Positions 1 through 6,854 of a stretch of DNA of 8,997 nt are shown here, piece by piece (position 1 is the first letter of the stretch; each line of letters opens with the position of its first letter). The stretch covers positions 1-8,997 of the forward strand of contig CBFHRK010000072.1 in assembly GCA_965658225.1 (NCBI GenBank), in the 5' to 3' direction. The notes under the pieces were generated by a model. The model searched no databases. It worked only from the letters and a program-made list of their open reading frames with translations, and had not been told where the DNA came from. This stretch comes from ECT2AJA-044 sp965658225 (GTDB taxonomy: Bacteria; Bacteroidota; Bacteroidia; Flavobacteriales; ECT2AJA-044). A program made the translations under genes and the position numbers.

Positions 1-3000
1 ACAATATCACTCGCCGAGTTCGTTCCCGAATCATGAACCTTCATAGAATGAGGCGCACTCTGGAACTGCTCCGAAGATACATCCGTATCCTCCGTTCCTG
101 CTGCTCCACCCCAACTGTTCCAATCCGTTGTTTGAGCATCTAAATTACCCGCTGTATAAGCATCGAAATTATCGCACGACTGTACAAACGTTGGATCTTC
201 GCCAAAGACAAAGTTATCCAGCGCTAAATCGTTTTCGAATGCAAAACCATTTGCATCGTCAACTTCTAACTCGAACATCACTTCAATAACATTCGATGAG
301 TTCGCGTAGCCCGTTAATGGAACAATCAAACTATTCCATTGATTTCCTTGATCTCCGTATTGAGCAAACAAAGTATCCAATGTGCTGGTCGTAGGGTTCA
401 TCGCCATAACGCGGAACCATCCCATACCTGCTCCATATTGGTGATAATCAAAGCTCAAGGCTGGGAAGAACAGACCCGTTACATCCAACTGCGGAGAGGT
501 AATCCTCGCCTTTTGACCAGCAATAGATCCAGAAGTCTCTACGTAGATATAATAAGTGCCATCACTCGCGCTAGAGGGCCCTGTTGCCGTTGAAGTCGTA
601 CTTCCACTAAATACAATCCAGTCCCGCTGATCATTAGGATCATTGATCCAACACTGGCTAATACTGTTTCCTTCAAAACTGTCTGACCATGGAGCCGCAA
701 TAGGCGCGCAATCTGTGTTACATGTAGCCGTTCCTACCCAGTTACTGAAATCAACGCCATTCGGACACTGCTCACGTACATAAAAATCGTAGCTAGTCGA
801 CGGACTAAGTCCAGTTACGTTGAACGGATTCGAGGTCGCCGTTACTACCGTTCCCGTTCCTGGGGCAAACCCGGCAGGACCATACTCAATTTCCCACGAT
901 GTAGCTCCAACCGTTCCTTCGGTCCAACCCACTTCAATTGAAGAGGTGGTACTTACACCTGTACAAGAAATAAAGGTCGGATTCGTACACAACGGTGGCG
1001 TGTTTACAGAGAAATTATCAACGAACACATCAATATCCTCAGAACTCAACGTTCCTTGTGTAGTTCCGTAATAACCGATTTTAATGACCCCAGAATACGC
1101 AGCTAACGAATGTGCGTAATTTGAACCAGGTGCCGTAAGTGGATTACCAATGTGGTAGGCCGCAATTTGATTACTGCGGTTCCAAGTGGCGCCATTATCA
1201 GTGGATACTACAATGATCAATGAATCACCAGGACCCCATATCGCTGGCACAAGGGATTGAGCGTACTCTGTTGCAGCACCATCCCATGTCAATTCCCAGT
1301 TGTGGCCTGGAGCGCCTAAATCAATCGATGGAGAGAACATCCATTCGAAAAAGTTCTGAGAGAACAGATTCGTACGTGCAGAGGGAGAACCACCCGCTAC
1401 ATTCTCATAGGTGTCCTGAATCCAGTTACTACTTGAACTAGTAAATACCGTGGGTTCTCCTAATATACCATCTCCTTCGGTCCATCCATCATTCGGTGGA
1501 TAACCATTGTCAAAGTCTTGTAAATACGGTGGGGCGATGGCCGTATTCGTAGAGGCCGGACCCGCCCAGAAAGAATTCGCTCCTCCCGTAGGACACACTT
1601 CATTCACATAAAAATGATAGCCCGTACCACCCATTAATCCGGTAATGTTTGAAGTAGTACTGGTTGCGGGTACAATCGCAATAGGTCCGTTTGCCGATCC
1701 AATAGCAGAGTCAGGACTAAATCCTGGTAATCCGTAAGCCACATTCCACGCTGTTCCTCCTTGGCCCGTCCAACTAAAATCAACAGCAGAAGAACTTGTA
1801 GCCGTCGCAGTTAAACCGGAAGGTAATGGGCAAGGAGAGCCACTTCCGACAAACACGTCGTCAATAGCGAATCGAGAATCAAAACCCGTCATATTGTTTC
1901 TCCATGCAAACTGAATGGTTTGGTTCGCATACGCTTGCAAGGACACTTCAAAGTAGAACCATGGATCCGTCTGAGCTGTTTGCTGTTGCCCTACAATGGA
2001 GTCAAGAATAACCCAACCCGATCCGGTATTCACCTCGATATAGGTAGTTCCCATGTTACCACCATAGGCATGGTAGTAAAAACCAAGCGCTGGATTCGTA
2101 ACACCCGTAATATCTACTTGAGGACCTTCAACACGAGCCAATTGACCTAAACTGAAATTATATTCTGAGTATAAATACTGACCAGAACCCGAAGTGTGAT
2201 CATTACTTGGACCTGTATTTCCAGGGAAGGTTTGCGTTGCACCTACGACCCAAACATTGTCGTTAAACCCTCCTAAATAAGGACGTAAATCTCCTCCCCA
2301 ACAAGGCGATGCCATTCCGGGGAATGCATTTGACCACATGGCACTGTCAAAATTCTCGACGTACGGCGCGGTAAATGCATTACACAATGTGGTTACATTT
2401 ACTGGCCCAGTGTAAAAACTAGTATCGGTTCCGGTTTGACAAAACTCGCGGACATAAAAATCGTATTCGGTTGAAGCCGCTAATCCTGTAACTGTGTAGG
2501 GATTTGAAAATGCACCTACTACCGTACCAGTACCCGTACCCGGTGTAAACCCGGGTGCTCCATACTCCACCAACCAAGCAAAGGCACCGGAAGTTCCAGG
2601 AGTCCATGTAAGTTCAACGGAGTTGGACGTCGTGGTACCTGTTGCAGAGAACAGAGTCGGTGAGGAACATGCCGGCGGTATGTCTACGCGGAAGTTATCA
2701 ATGAAAATATCAATGTCTTCGTTAAATACTGTCGACTCCGCATAAAATGCAAATTGAATCGTTCCGGTAAAACCACTGAGCGAAGTTGAATAATTTCCAC
2801 CCGGTAGGGTGAGCGGATTAGAGGAATTAAAATCGAATAGCGAATTGCTGCGGTTCCAAGTAATACCACCGTCGGTACTATAAAGTACTTTTAACGAATC
2901 GTCGGTGCCCCATATCGCTGTGGATGTTGAACTAAAGAACTCCGTAGCCGCAGCATCAAAAATCAATCCCCAACTGTTTGGTGCCGAGCCCAAATCAAAA

Positions 3001-3914
3001 TTTGGTGAAATCAGCCATTCATTTTGACCATCCGTGTAGAGGTTCAACTCCGCAGAAAGAGAAGCACCCGTGACATTCTCGTATGGGTTATTCACCCACC
3101 ACGTACTTCCCGGAGCGACCGAAGAAGGATTTGCAGCAAGACCACTTCCAAGCGACCAACCCGGAGGTGGATTCGTTCCCGCATTAAAGTCTTGCGTATA
3201 AGGAGGAGAAAAGGCGGTAAAGAAACTTGCCGGTCCATTCCAAATACTCGTATCAGGACCACACATAGAACGAACAAAAACGAAGTACTGTGTCGAAGCC
3301 ATCAAGCCCGTTATTGCCGCACTTGGTGCAGTCGTTGCCGTTCCTGATCCGGTCGGAGCAGTAGAGGTTGTACTCACTACATATTCATAACCGTTCGCTG
3401 GGGCTGGAGAAGGTGCGGGCCAAGAGATATTAGCCGTTGTTGTTCCTGTGCTTCCTGCGGTGATTCCCAAGGGAGGAATACAGCCACCTAAGAAGCCTGT
3501 GAACTCTACTGTTGTCGTTTGACAAAGAGATAAACCCGTACAAGCTGCCGTCTCAGTCCAATGTACTCGATAAGCACCCGTACCCGCAATTGTCGCGGCA
3601 TATGGAGCCGGTCCGTGCCCAATAACGTTATTCAAAGCATCAGTGACTGTTGCATAGCCTGTCGCGCCTGAAGCATTATCCGTAATTTGAAATGTGTAGA
3701 TCCCAGGGAAATTCACAGTGATATCGGAATACTCACCAATTGAGTAATTACAAGTACTGATTGTTAACGCAGGAGTTGAGTTCTGATCAATTGTAGTAAC
3801 TCCAAATGGAAAAAGAGTTGTATTAATACACTGTGCCTCAGCGCTTTGCCAAGAAAAAAGGCCCGCCGCCAATAAAAATAGAGCAGCGCCTTTCGAAAGT
3901 AATTTTTTCATCAT
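1..3914 (-). CDS. Giant secreted Fn3/MAM-like modular protein, probable T9SS-exported adhesin (3' end outside window)
   Basis: The frame is open from the ATGATG at 3914 to the window edge: 1304 codons, no stop or frameshift. Residues 1-27 form a signal peptide (MMKKLL, hydrophobic core, cleavage at AEA|Q). Residues 28-145 are an unassigned beta-rich, Cys-containing domain. Then follow Fn3-1 (146-235), beta-module A1 (236-416), Fn3-2 (417-514), MAM-like B1 (515-695), Fn3-3 (696-794), A2 (795-976), Fn3-4 (977-1069), MAM-like B2 (1070-1243), and from about 1247 a new jelly-roll-like domain opening with CDNFDAYTAGNLD. Fn3 modules show TGL..ST.Y.F.VRE; B modules show CWIND, TGPSSA.DG.YY, LSFDYH.YG..MG; A modules share YENV, STD.G.TWNRSN and ED.D.F.DNF. 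This architecture is common in Bacteroidota surface proteins exported by Sec and type IX secretion; a C-terminal sorting domain is expected but lies outside the window. No catalytic motif was seen, so an adhesive or matrix role is inference. There is no Shine-Dalgarno sequence; the second ATG (3911) is an equally possible start. Confidence 0.88.
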   Translation of the reverse strand, partial: MMKKLLSKGAALFLLAAGLFSWQSAEAQCINTTLFPFGVTTIDQNSTPALTISTCNYSIGEYSDITVNFPGIYTFQITDNASGATGYATVTDALNNVIGHGPAPYAATIAGTGAYRVHWTETAACTGLSLCQTTTVEFTGFLGGCIPPLGITAGSTGTTTANISWPAPSPAPANGYEYVVSTTSTAPTGSGTATTAPSAAITGLMASTQYFVFVRSMCGPDTSIWNGPASFFTAFSPPYTQDFNAGTNPPPGWSLGSGLAANPSSVAPGSTWWVNNPYENVTGASLSAELNLYTDGQNEWLISPNFDLGSAPNSWGLIFDAAATEFFSSTSTAIWGTDDSLKVLYSTDGGITWNRSNSLFDFNSSNPLTLPGGNYSTSLSGFTGTIQFAFYAESTVFNEDIDIFIDNFRVDIPPACSSPTLFSATGTTTSNSVELTWTPGTSGAFAWLVEYGAPGFTPGTGTGTVVGAFSNPYTVTGLAASTEYDFYVREFCQTGTDTSFYTGPVNVTTLCNAFTAPYVENFDSAMWSNAFPGMASPCWGGDLRPYLGGFNDNVWVVGATQTFPGNTGPSNDHTSGSGQYLYSEYNFSLGQLARVEGPQVDITGVTNPALGFYYHAYGGNMGTTYIEVNTGSGWVILDSIVGQQQTAQTDPWFYFEVSLQAYANQTIQFAWRNNMTGFDSRFAIDDVFVGSGSPCPLPSGLTATATSSSAVDFSWTGQGGTAWNVAYGLPGFSPDSAIGSANGPIAIVPATSTTSNITGLMGGTGYHFYVNEVCPTGGANSFWAGPASTNTAIAPPYLQDFDNGYPPNDGWTEGDGILGEPTVFTSSSSNWIQDTYENVAGGSPSARTNLFSQNFFEWMFSPSIDLGAPGHNWELTWDGAATEYAQSLVPAIWGPGDSLIIVVSTDNGATWNRSNQIAAYHIGNPLTAPGSNYAHSLAAYSGVIKIGYYGTTQGTLSSEDIDVFVDNFSVNTPPLCTNPTFISCTGVSTTSSIEVGWTEGTVGATSWEIEYGPAGFAPGTGTVVTATSNPFNVTGLSPSTSYDFYVREQCPNGVDFSNWVGTATCNTDCAPIAAPWSDSFEGNSISQCWINDPNDQRDWIVFSGSTTSTATGPSSASDGTYYIYVETSGSIAGQKARITSPQLDVTGLFFPALSFDYHQYGAGMGWFRVMAMNPTTSTLDTLFAQYGDQGNQWNSLIVPLTGYANSSNVIEVMFELEVDDANGFAFENDLALDNFVFGEDPTFVQSCDNFDAYTAGNLDAQTTDWNSWGGAAGTEDTDVSSEQFQSAPHSMKVHDSGTNSASDI
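186..1829 (-). repeat. Intragenic supra-module, copy 2 (Fn3-A-Fn3-B, about 548 aa)
   Basis: This is the second copy of the block, residues 696-1243, directly following copy 1 with almost the same length. Its last module (B2) is the most canonical MAM-like domain of the protein, starting APWSDSFEG, with a CWIND motif and a TGPSSA.DG segment. After the block the protein changes to a different domain type (CDNFDAYTAGNLD onward), so there is no third copy in phase within the window; whether more copies lie further downstream cannot be seen. Confidence 0.75.
1830..3479 (-). repeat. Intragenic supra-module, copy 1 (Fn3-A-Fn3-B, about 550 aa)
   Basis: This is the first copy of a four-module block inside the giant protein, residues 146-695. 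It resembles the next 548 residues in module order and in local motifs. Fn3-1 matches Fn3-3 through a W.GPAS stretch leading into PPY.QDF. Module A1 matches A2 through YENV, STD.G.TWNRSN and ED.D.F.DNF. Fn3-2 matches Fn3-4 through VEYG/IEYG, GF.PGTGT and YDFYVRE. Module B1 matches B2 through TGPS, QLD/QVD.TG and F.YH.YG..MG. The copies have diverged at DNA level, with only short identical stretches such as ctgcggttccaagt near 1175 and 2847, so the duplication is old. Boundaries are approximate to a few residues. Confidence 0.75.
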
Positions 3915-3955
3915 AATAGTCTATTGGGTATGAGTAGGTTTAGAAAAGACAATCC

Positions 3956-3992
3956 CAAATATGACGAATTAGTTAATACAAAATCAAAAAAA
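3956..3992 (-). promoter_or_regulatory. Possible promoter of the giant secreted protein gene
   Basis: On the minus strand, TTTTTTTG (3992-3985) is followed after 21 nt by CATATTTG (3963-3956). This resembles the Bacteroidota sigma-A arrangement TTTG / TAnnTTTG, with one mismatch in the TA of the -7 box. Transcription would start near 3949, giving a leader of roughly 35 nt. The match is imperfect and the region is AT-rich, so chance similarity is possible. Confidence 0.33.
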
Positions 3993-4010
3993 CATCATTT
4001 TTTTCCATCG

Positions 4011-4018
4011 TACCTTTA
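4011..4018 (+). promoter_or_regulatory. -7 box TACCTTTA just before the lipoprotein GTG start
   Basis: TACCTTTA fits the Bacteroidota -7 consensus TAnnTTTG except for the last base and ends 4 nt before the GTG at 4023. A transcript from it would start at or within a few bases of the start codon, so the mRNA would be leaderless or nearly so. No good TTG/TTTG -33 element is seen 17-23 nt upstream; that stretch is A- and T-tracts. The box helps decide the start, because an ATG at 3924 would lie about 90 nt upstream of the promoter. Confidence 0.42.
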
Positions 4019-4022
4019 CCCC

Positions 4023-5624
4023 GTGAATAAGTCGATTGCAATCTTGTTATCCATCGTGCTAGCTGTTTCCTGCGCGCAGCCGGGTTCTCCAACGGGCGGA
4101 CCTAAAGACGTGGAGCCTCCAATGGCACTTACCGCCGAACCAGAGAACGGGAGCATACTCTTCAATTCGAAGCGTATAGAGGTAGAATTCAATGAATATC
4201 TCACCCTAAAGAATGTTTCTCAAGAATTACTCGTTTCTCCTCCACTGTCAAATGACCCAGACATCTACACAAAAAAGAAATCGCTCATTATCGATCTTGA
4301 AGGAGCCCTGCGCGATAATACCACCTATACCTTCAACTTTGGCAATGCAATCACCGATCTTACCGAAGGTAATGCAGCCGAAACCTATAAATATGTATTC
4401 TCAACGGGCGACTACATAGACTCGCTCACAATTAAAGGAGTTATTCGCAATGCTTTTACCGGTCAGCCAAGCGCCGGATTTACCGTTTTGCTTTATGGCG
4501 GCCTCGATACCGTTTCCGTTCCTTTAGACTCGCTACCGGCACTTCGCCGCCCCGATTATGCCAGCCGTACAAACGAGAATGGCGAATTCCTTCTCGATTA
4601 TCTTCGGGCCGATGCATACCGTCTTTTTGCGGTGGCCGACGGAAATCGAAATTACCTATACGATTTGCCCACCGAAGAAATTGCGTTTCTGCCTGACCCC
4701 ATTTCGGCGGGCGATACCAATATTATTTCCCTGCGCAGTTTCATTTCCGATCCCGACCCTCAATTTTTGCGGGCGCGCCAAATTTCGGCAGTAAGCATTG
4801 GGTTTTATACTCTTGGCGGCCTGCGGCCGGATGTGACCCCCCTGCCTTTGAATCCGCTCGACACCTTTTTTACCGTACCAAGCGCTACGGATACCCTCAT
4901 AGGATTTCTTCGGCCCGATCACGGATACGACAGCCTTCTGTTTTTAGTCAAAACAGACACCCTTATTGATACTGCTCAAGTTTCATGGCGCGTTCGAGAA
5001 ATCCCAGAAACACCGTGGAAATTATCCCCTGCGACCGGCGTATGGAATACCTTCGACACCCTCGCTTTAATGAATGATTTACCCATCGACTTTGTTGATC
5101 CGTCGAAATTCAAGATTCGTGTTGACAGCATCGACATTCCAACTGATATTGAAAAAAATAATGCTTTTAGTGTCCAAGGAAAAGTGAATCGCTCTTATGG
5201 AAAAAGCTACATGGTTCAGGTACTGCCCGGAGCTGCGGGTACTGTGCGCGACACCCTGAGCGATACCTTAACCGCCATCCTCAATTATCCTGCGAAAGAA
5301 GACCTAGGGCTCTTGAACGTGCTTTGGACGCTTCCGGCCGAGAAGGCCGTATTTCTGGAACTACTCAGTGAAAAAAATGTGGTTCTCTACAAAAAATCGT
5401 TTGCAGCACAAGCTTCCGAAAAAGAAGAAATCACTACTTTTCCGGACCTTCCACCGGGTAGTTATCGGCTGCGCCTCGTCGATGATTCCAATGGAAACGG
5501 AAGGTGGGATCCAGGGAATTATTGGACCAACGAAAGCAGTGAATTCGTTTATTACAGCGAAACCCTGCTGAACGTTCGAGCCAATTGGGAATTAGATTAT
5601 GAACTGTTATTGAAAAATGAATAA
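4023..5624 (+). CDS. Ig-like-domain (Big_5/SbsA-type) envelope lipoprotein
   Basis: Probable outer-membrane lipoprotein of 533 aa; its molecular function is not established. From the GTG at 4023, residues 1-16 form a lipoprotein signal peptide ending LAVS, with the lipidated Cys17 followed by AQPGSPTGGPKD, a start typical of a Bacteroidota family with an SbsA/Big_5 Ig-like domain. That domain spans about residues 33-129 (AEPENGS, VEFNEYL, ending YVFSTG). Residues 134-225 look like a carboxypeptidase-regulatory/prealbumin-like beta domain (IKGVIRNAFTG, TNENGEFLLDYL, VADGNRNYLYD). The C-terminus has PPGSYRLRLVDD and an acidic NG-rich loop at 487-496 (D.NGNGRWD) that could bind calcium. No acidic run follows Cys17, so the surface-export signal known from some Bacteroidota is absent and a periplasm-facing location is plausible (inference). 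The frame is open back to an ATG at 3924, but that start would bury the signal peptide behind a charged 33-residue extension and leave only 9 bp to the divergent gene; GTG 4023 is preferred. Confidence 0.82.
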   Translation: MNKSIAILLSIVLAVSCAQPGSPTGGPKDVEPPMALTAEPENGSILFNSKRIEVEFNEYLTLKNVSQELLVSPPLSNDPDIYTKKKSLIIDLEGALRDNTTYTFNFGNAITDLTEGNAAETYKYVFSTGDYIDSLTIKGVIRNAFTGQPSAGFTVLLYGGLDTVSVPLDSLPALRRPDYASRTNENGEFLLDYLRADAYRLFAVADGNRNYLYDLPTEEIAFLPDPISAGDTNIISLRSFISDPDPQFLRARQISAVSIGFYTLGGLRPDVTPLPLNPLDTFFTVPSATDTLIGFLRPDHGYDSLLFLVKTDTLIDTAQVSWRVREIPETPWKLSPATGVWNTFDTLALMNDLPIDFVDPSKFKIRVDSIDIPTDIEKNNAFSVQGKVNRSYGKSYMVQVLPGAAGTVRDTLSDTLTAILNYPAKEDLGLLNVLWTLPAEKAVFLELLSEKNVVLYKKSFAAQASEKEEITTFPDLPPGSYRLRLVDDSNGNGRWDPGNYWTNESSEFVYYSETLLNVRANWELDYELLLKNE

Positions 5625-6056
5625 ATGAAAAAAGGAATCCTCCTCGTTGTATTTTGCGCACTTACTACCGTCAGTTTCGCGCAGAAAAAAAAGGGTAAAG
5701 TAGCTGAACAACAAGAATTAGAAAAAGATGCCATAACTTATGTAGTGTTGCAGGCAATAGAAATGCCAAATTTTGACGCTATGGCCGATTTCCAGAACAA
5801 AGAGATGGAGAAAAACCCTGAGCTTCAAATGAAAGTGGCTATGGAATTAATGGGCGAAACTCGTTTCCAATTCAGCGTTTTAGACCGTTCAAGTGAGAAC
5901 TCAGAGATTTTTCAATCTAGCATAGAGCGAGCAGAAGATTTGTCTACGGCGCTCAATATTTTTGGAAAATTAGGCTACGAAGTTGAATCGGCATATGCTC
6001 TTGAAAAGAACGGACTAACTGTCCATTATTTCGTTTTTGCCAAAGAAAACGACTAA
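5625..6056 (+). CDS. Small secreted protein of unknown function, coupled to the lipoprotein
   Basis: Hypothetical 143-aa protein that I do not recognise with confidence. Residues 1-19 form a signal peptide (MKKGILL, hydrophobic core, SFA|Q), followed by a lysine-rich stretch (KKKGKV) and a mature part of about 124 aa that looks mixed alpha/beta: ITYVVLQAIEM, a Met- and Glu-rich helical section (residues 50-80), QFSVLDRSSE, then a C-terminal TALNIFGKLGYEVESAYAL...HYFVFAKE. The last part recalls the 'aLN.lG..GWE.vsv ... yvFKr' pattern of DUF4177-type proteins; this is weak and unverified. The ATG follows the lipoprotein stop codon directly (TAAATG, zero spacing) and no Shine-Dalgarno sequence is present, so translation probably depends on termination-reinitiation from the lipoprotein message. 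Both products enter the envelope, suggesting a shared role. Its stop codon abuts the convergent omega-amidase stop. Confidence 0.72.
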   Translation: MKKGILLVVFCALTTVSFAQKKKGKVAEQQELEKDAITYVVLQAIEMPNFDAMADFQNKEMEKNPELQMKVAMELMGETRFQFSVLDRSSENSEIFQSSIERAEDLSTALNIFGKLGYEVESAYALEKNGLTVHYFVFAKEND

Positions 6057-6854
6057 TCAAAGAATCGTAAACCGGTCCTGATCCGGTAAAAAAGAAAGCT
6101 TTTCACGAACCCGCACTAGGTCCGATTTGACCAAAGTGTGGGTTTTTTCGTTTGTTTCCCCTTCGGCAAATTCAATCAACTCTTTCCCCATCGCGTCAAA
6201 TAATCTGCTGTCGCCCGTATACTCAAAACCCTTACCGTCTTTACCTACTCGGTTAACCCCAACCACATAACTTTGGTTTTCAATGGCTCGAGCCTCCAAT
6301 AATTTGCGCCAAGCATCGGCCCGTTTACTCGGCCAATTAGCCACATACATCAACAAATCGTAATCGGCACCGGCAGCTGCATCCCAGCCGTTCCGACTCC
6401 AAACTGGAAACCGCAAATCGTAGCATATCATTGGGCAAATTTTCCATCCCTTGTAATCGACGATTAAGCGCTCATCACCCGACTGAAAATAATCTTGCTC
6501 ATTGGCCAAGGTGAAAAGATGCCGTTTATCGTAGAATTCTACTGACCCATCTGGAGTTACCCAAAGCAACCTGTTGTATAAGCCCGTATCTGTTTTAATA
6601 AGAACGCTACCGCAAATAGCCCCACCAAGTTGCTCCGATTGCTGCTTCATCCACTGAACAGTAGGCCCATCCATTTCTTCCGCCAAATGAGCACAAGTCA
6701 TACTAAAACCGGTGGTAAACATTTCCGGCAATACCGCAACATCAACATCCTTTAAGGTTTTGAAAAGTTCGGTAAACCGATCTCTATTCGCGGCCGGATC
6801 TTCCCAATCCAGTTCGCTTTGAATCAACACAATATTCAATTCATTCTCTATCAT
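6057..6854 (-). CDS. yafV: Omega-amidase of the nitrilase superfamily (YafV/Nit2 type)
   Basis: Cytoplasmic C-N hydrolase of 265 aa, the usual length for YafV. Family members hydrolyse 2-oxoglutaramate (and 2-oxosuccinamate) to the 2-oxo acid and ammonia. The catalytic residues are visible: Glu44 in VLPEMFTTGF, Lys110 in YDKRHLF, Cys144 in MICYDLRFPVWSRN, plus the second Glu of the family at 119 (ANEQDYF). Further YafV-like signatures are YVANWP, ARAIENQSYVVGVNRVG.DG, Y.GDSR and the C-terminal EKLSFLPDQDRF. No signal peptide is seen. The start ATG overlaps the aminotransferase stop (ATGA, 4 bp), so the two are translated together from one message. The pairing matches the glutamine transaminase/omega-amidase pathway and supports 2-oxoglutaramate as substrate rather than a generic nitrile or amide. 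The gene ends directly against the stop of the convergent small-protein gene. Confidence 0.92.
   Translation of the reverse strand: MIENELNIVLIQSELDWEDPAANRDRFTELFKTLKDVDVAVLPEMFTTGFSMTCAHLAEEMDGPTVQWMKQQSEQLGGAICGSVLIKTDTGLYNRLLWVTPDGSVEFYDKRHLFTLANEQDYFQSGDERLIVDYKGWKICPMICYDLRFPVWSRNGWDAAAGADYDLLMYVANWPSKRADAWRKLLEARAIENQSYVVGVNRVGKDGKGFEYTGDSRLFDAMGKELIEFAEGETNEKTHTLVKSDLVRVREKLSFLPDQDRFTIL

Noticed and set aside
2419..2869. Possible frameshift or break in the giant protein suggested by short minus-strand frames
   Set aside because: Codons checked near 3, 723, 1143, 1563, 1983, 2403, 2703 and 3483 all stay in the frame set by the ATG at 3914, and the domain sequence is continuous.
339..3347. 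Short plus-strand open frames (60-107 codons) opposite the giant gene
   Set aside because: They lie antisense to a continuous 1304-codon frame, have no recognisable domains and show arginine/serine-rich composition typical of shadow frames.
186..3479. Direct DNA repeats suggestive of recent recombination, phase variation or an array such as CRISPR
   Set aside because: Similarity is at protein level with a period of about 1.65 kb; identical DNA stretches are only about 14 nt, so there is no recent or short-unit repeat array.
3924..4022. N-terminal extension of the lipoprotein from ATG 3924 (33 extra residues)
   Set aside because: It would place a charged, non-hydrophobic stretch before a good lipoprotein signal peptide, start 9 bp from the divergent gene and lie upstream of the -7 box at 4011-4018. 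GTG 4023 explains the sequence better.
6071..6087. Inverted repeat ACCGG/CCGGT as a transcription terminator
   Set aside because: The stem is only 5 bp, it lies inside the omega-amidase coding sequence, and no T-run follows it in either direction (A-run on plus, TTTACG on minus).
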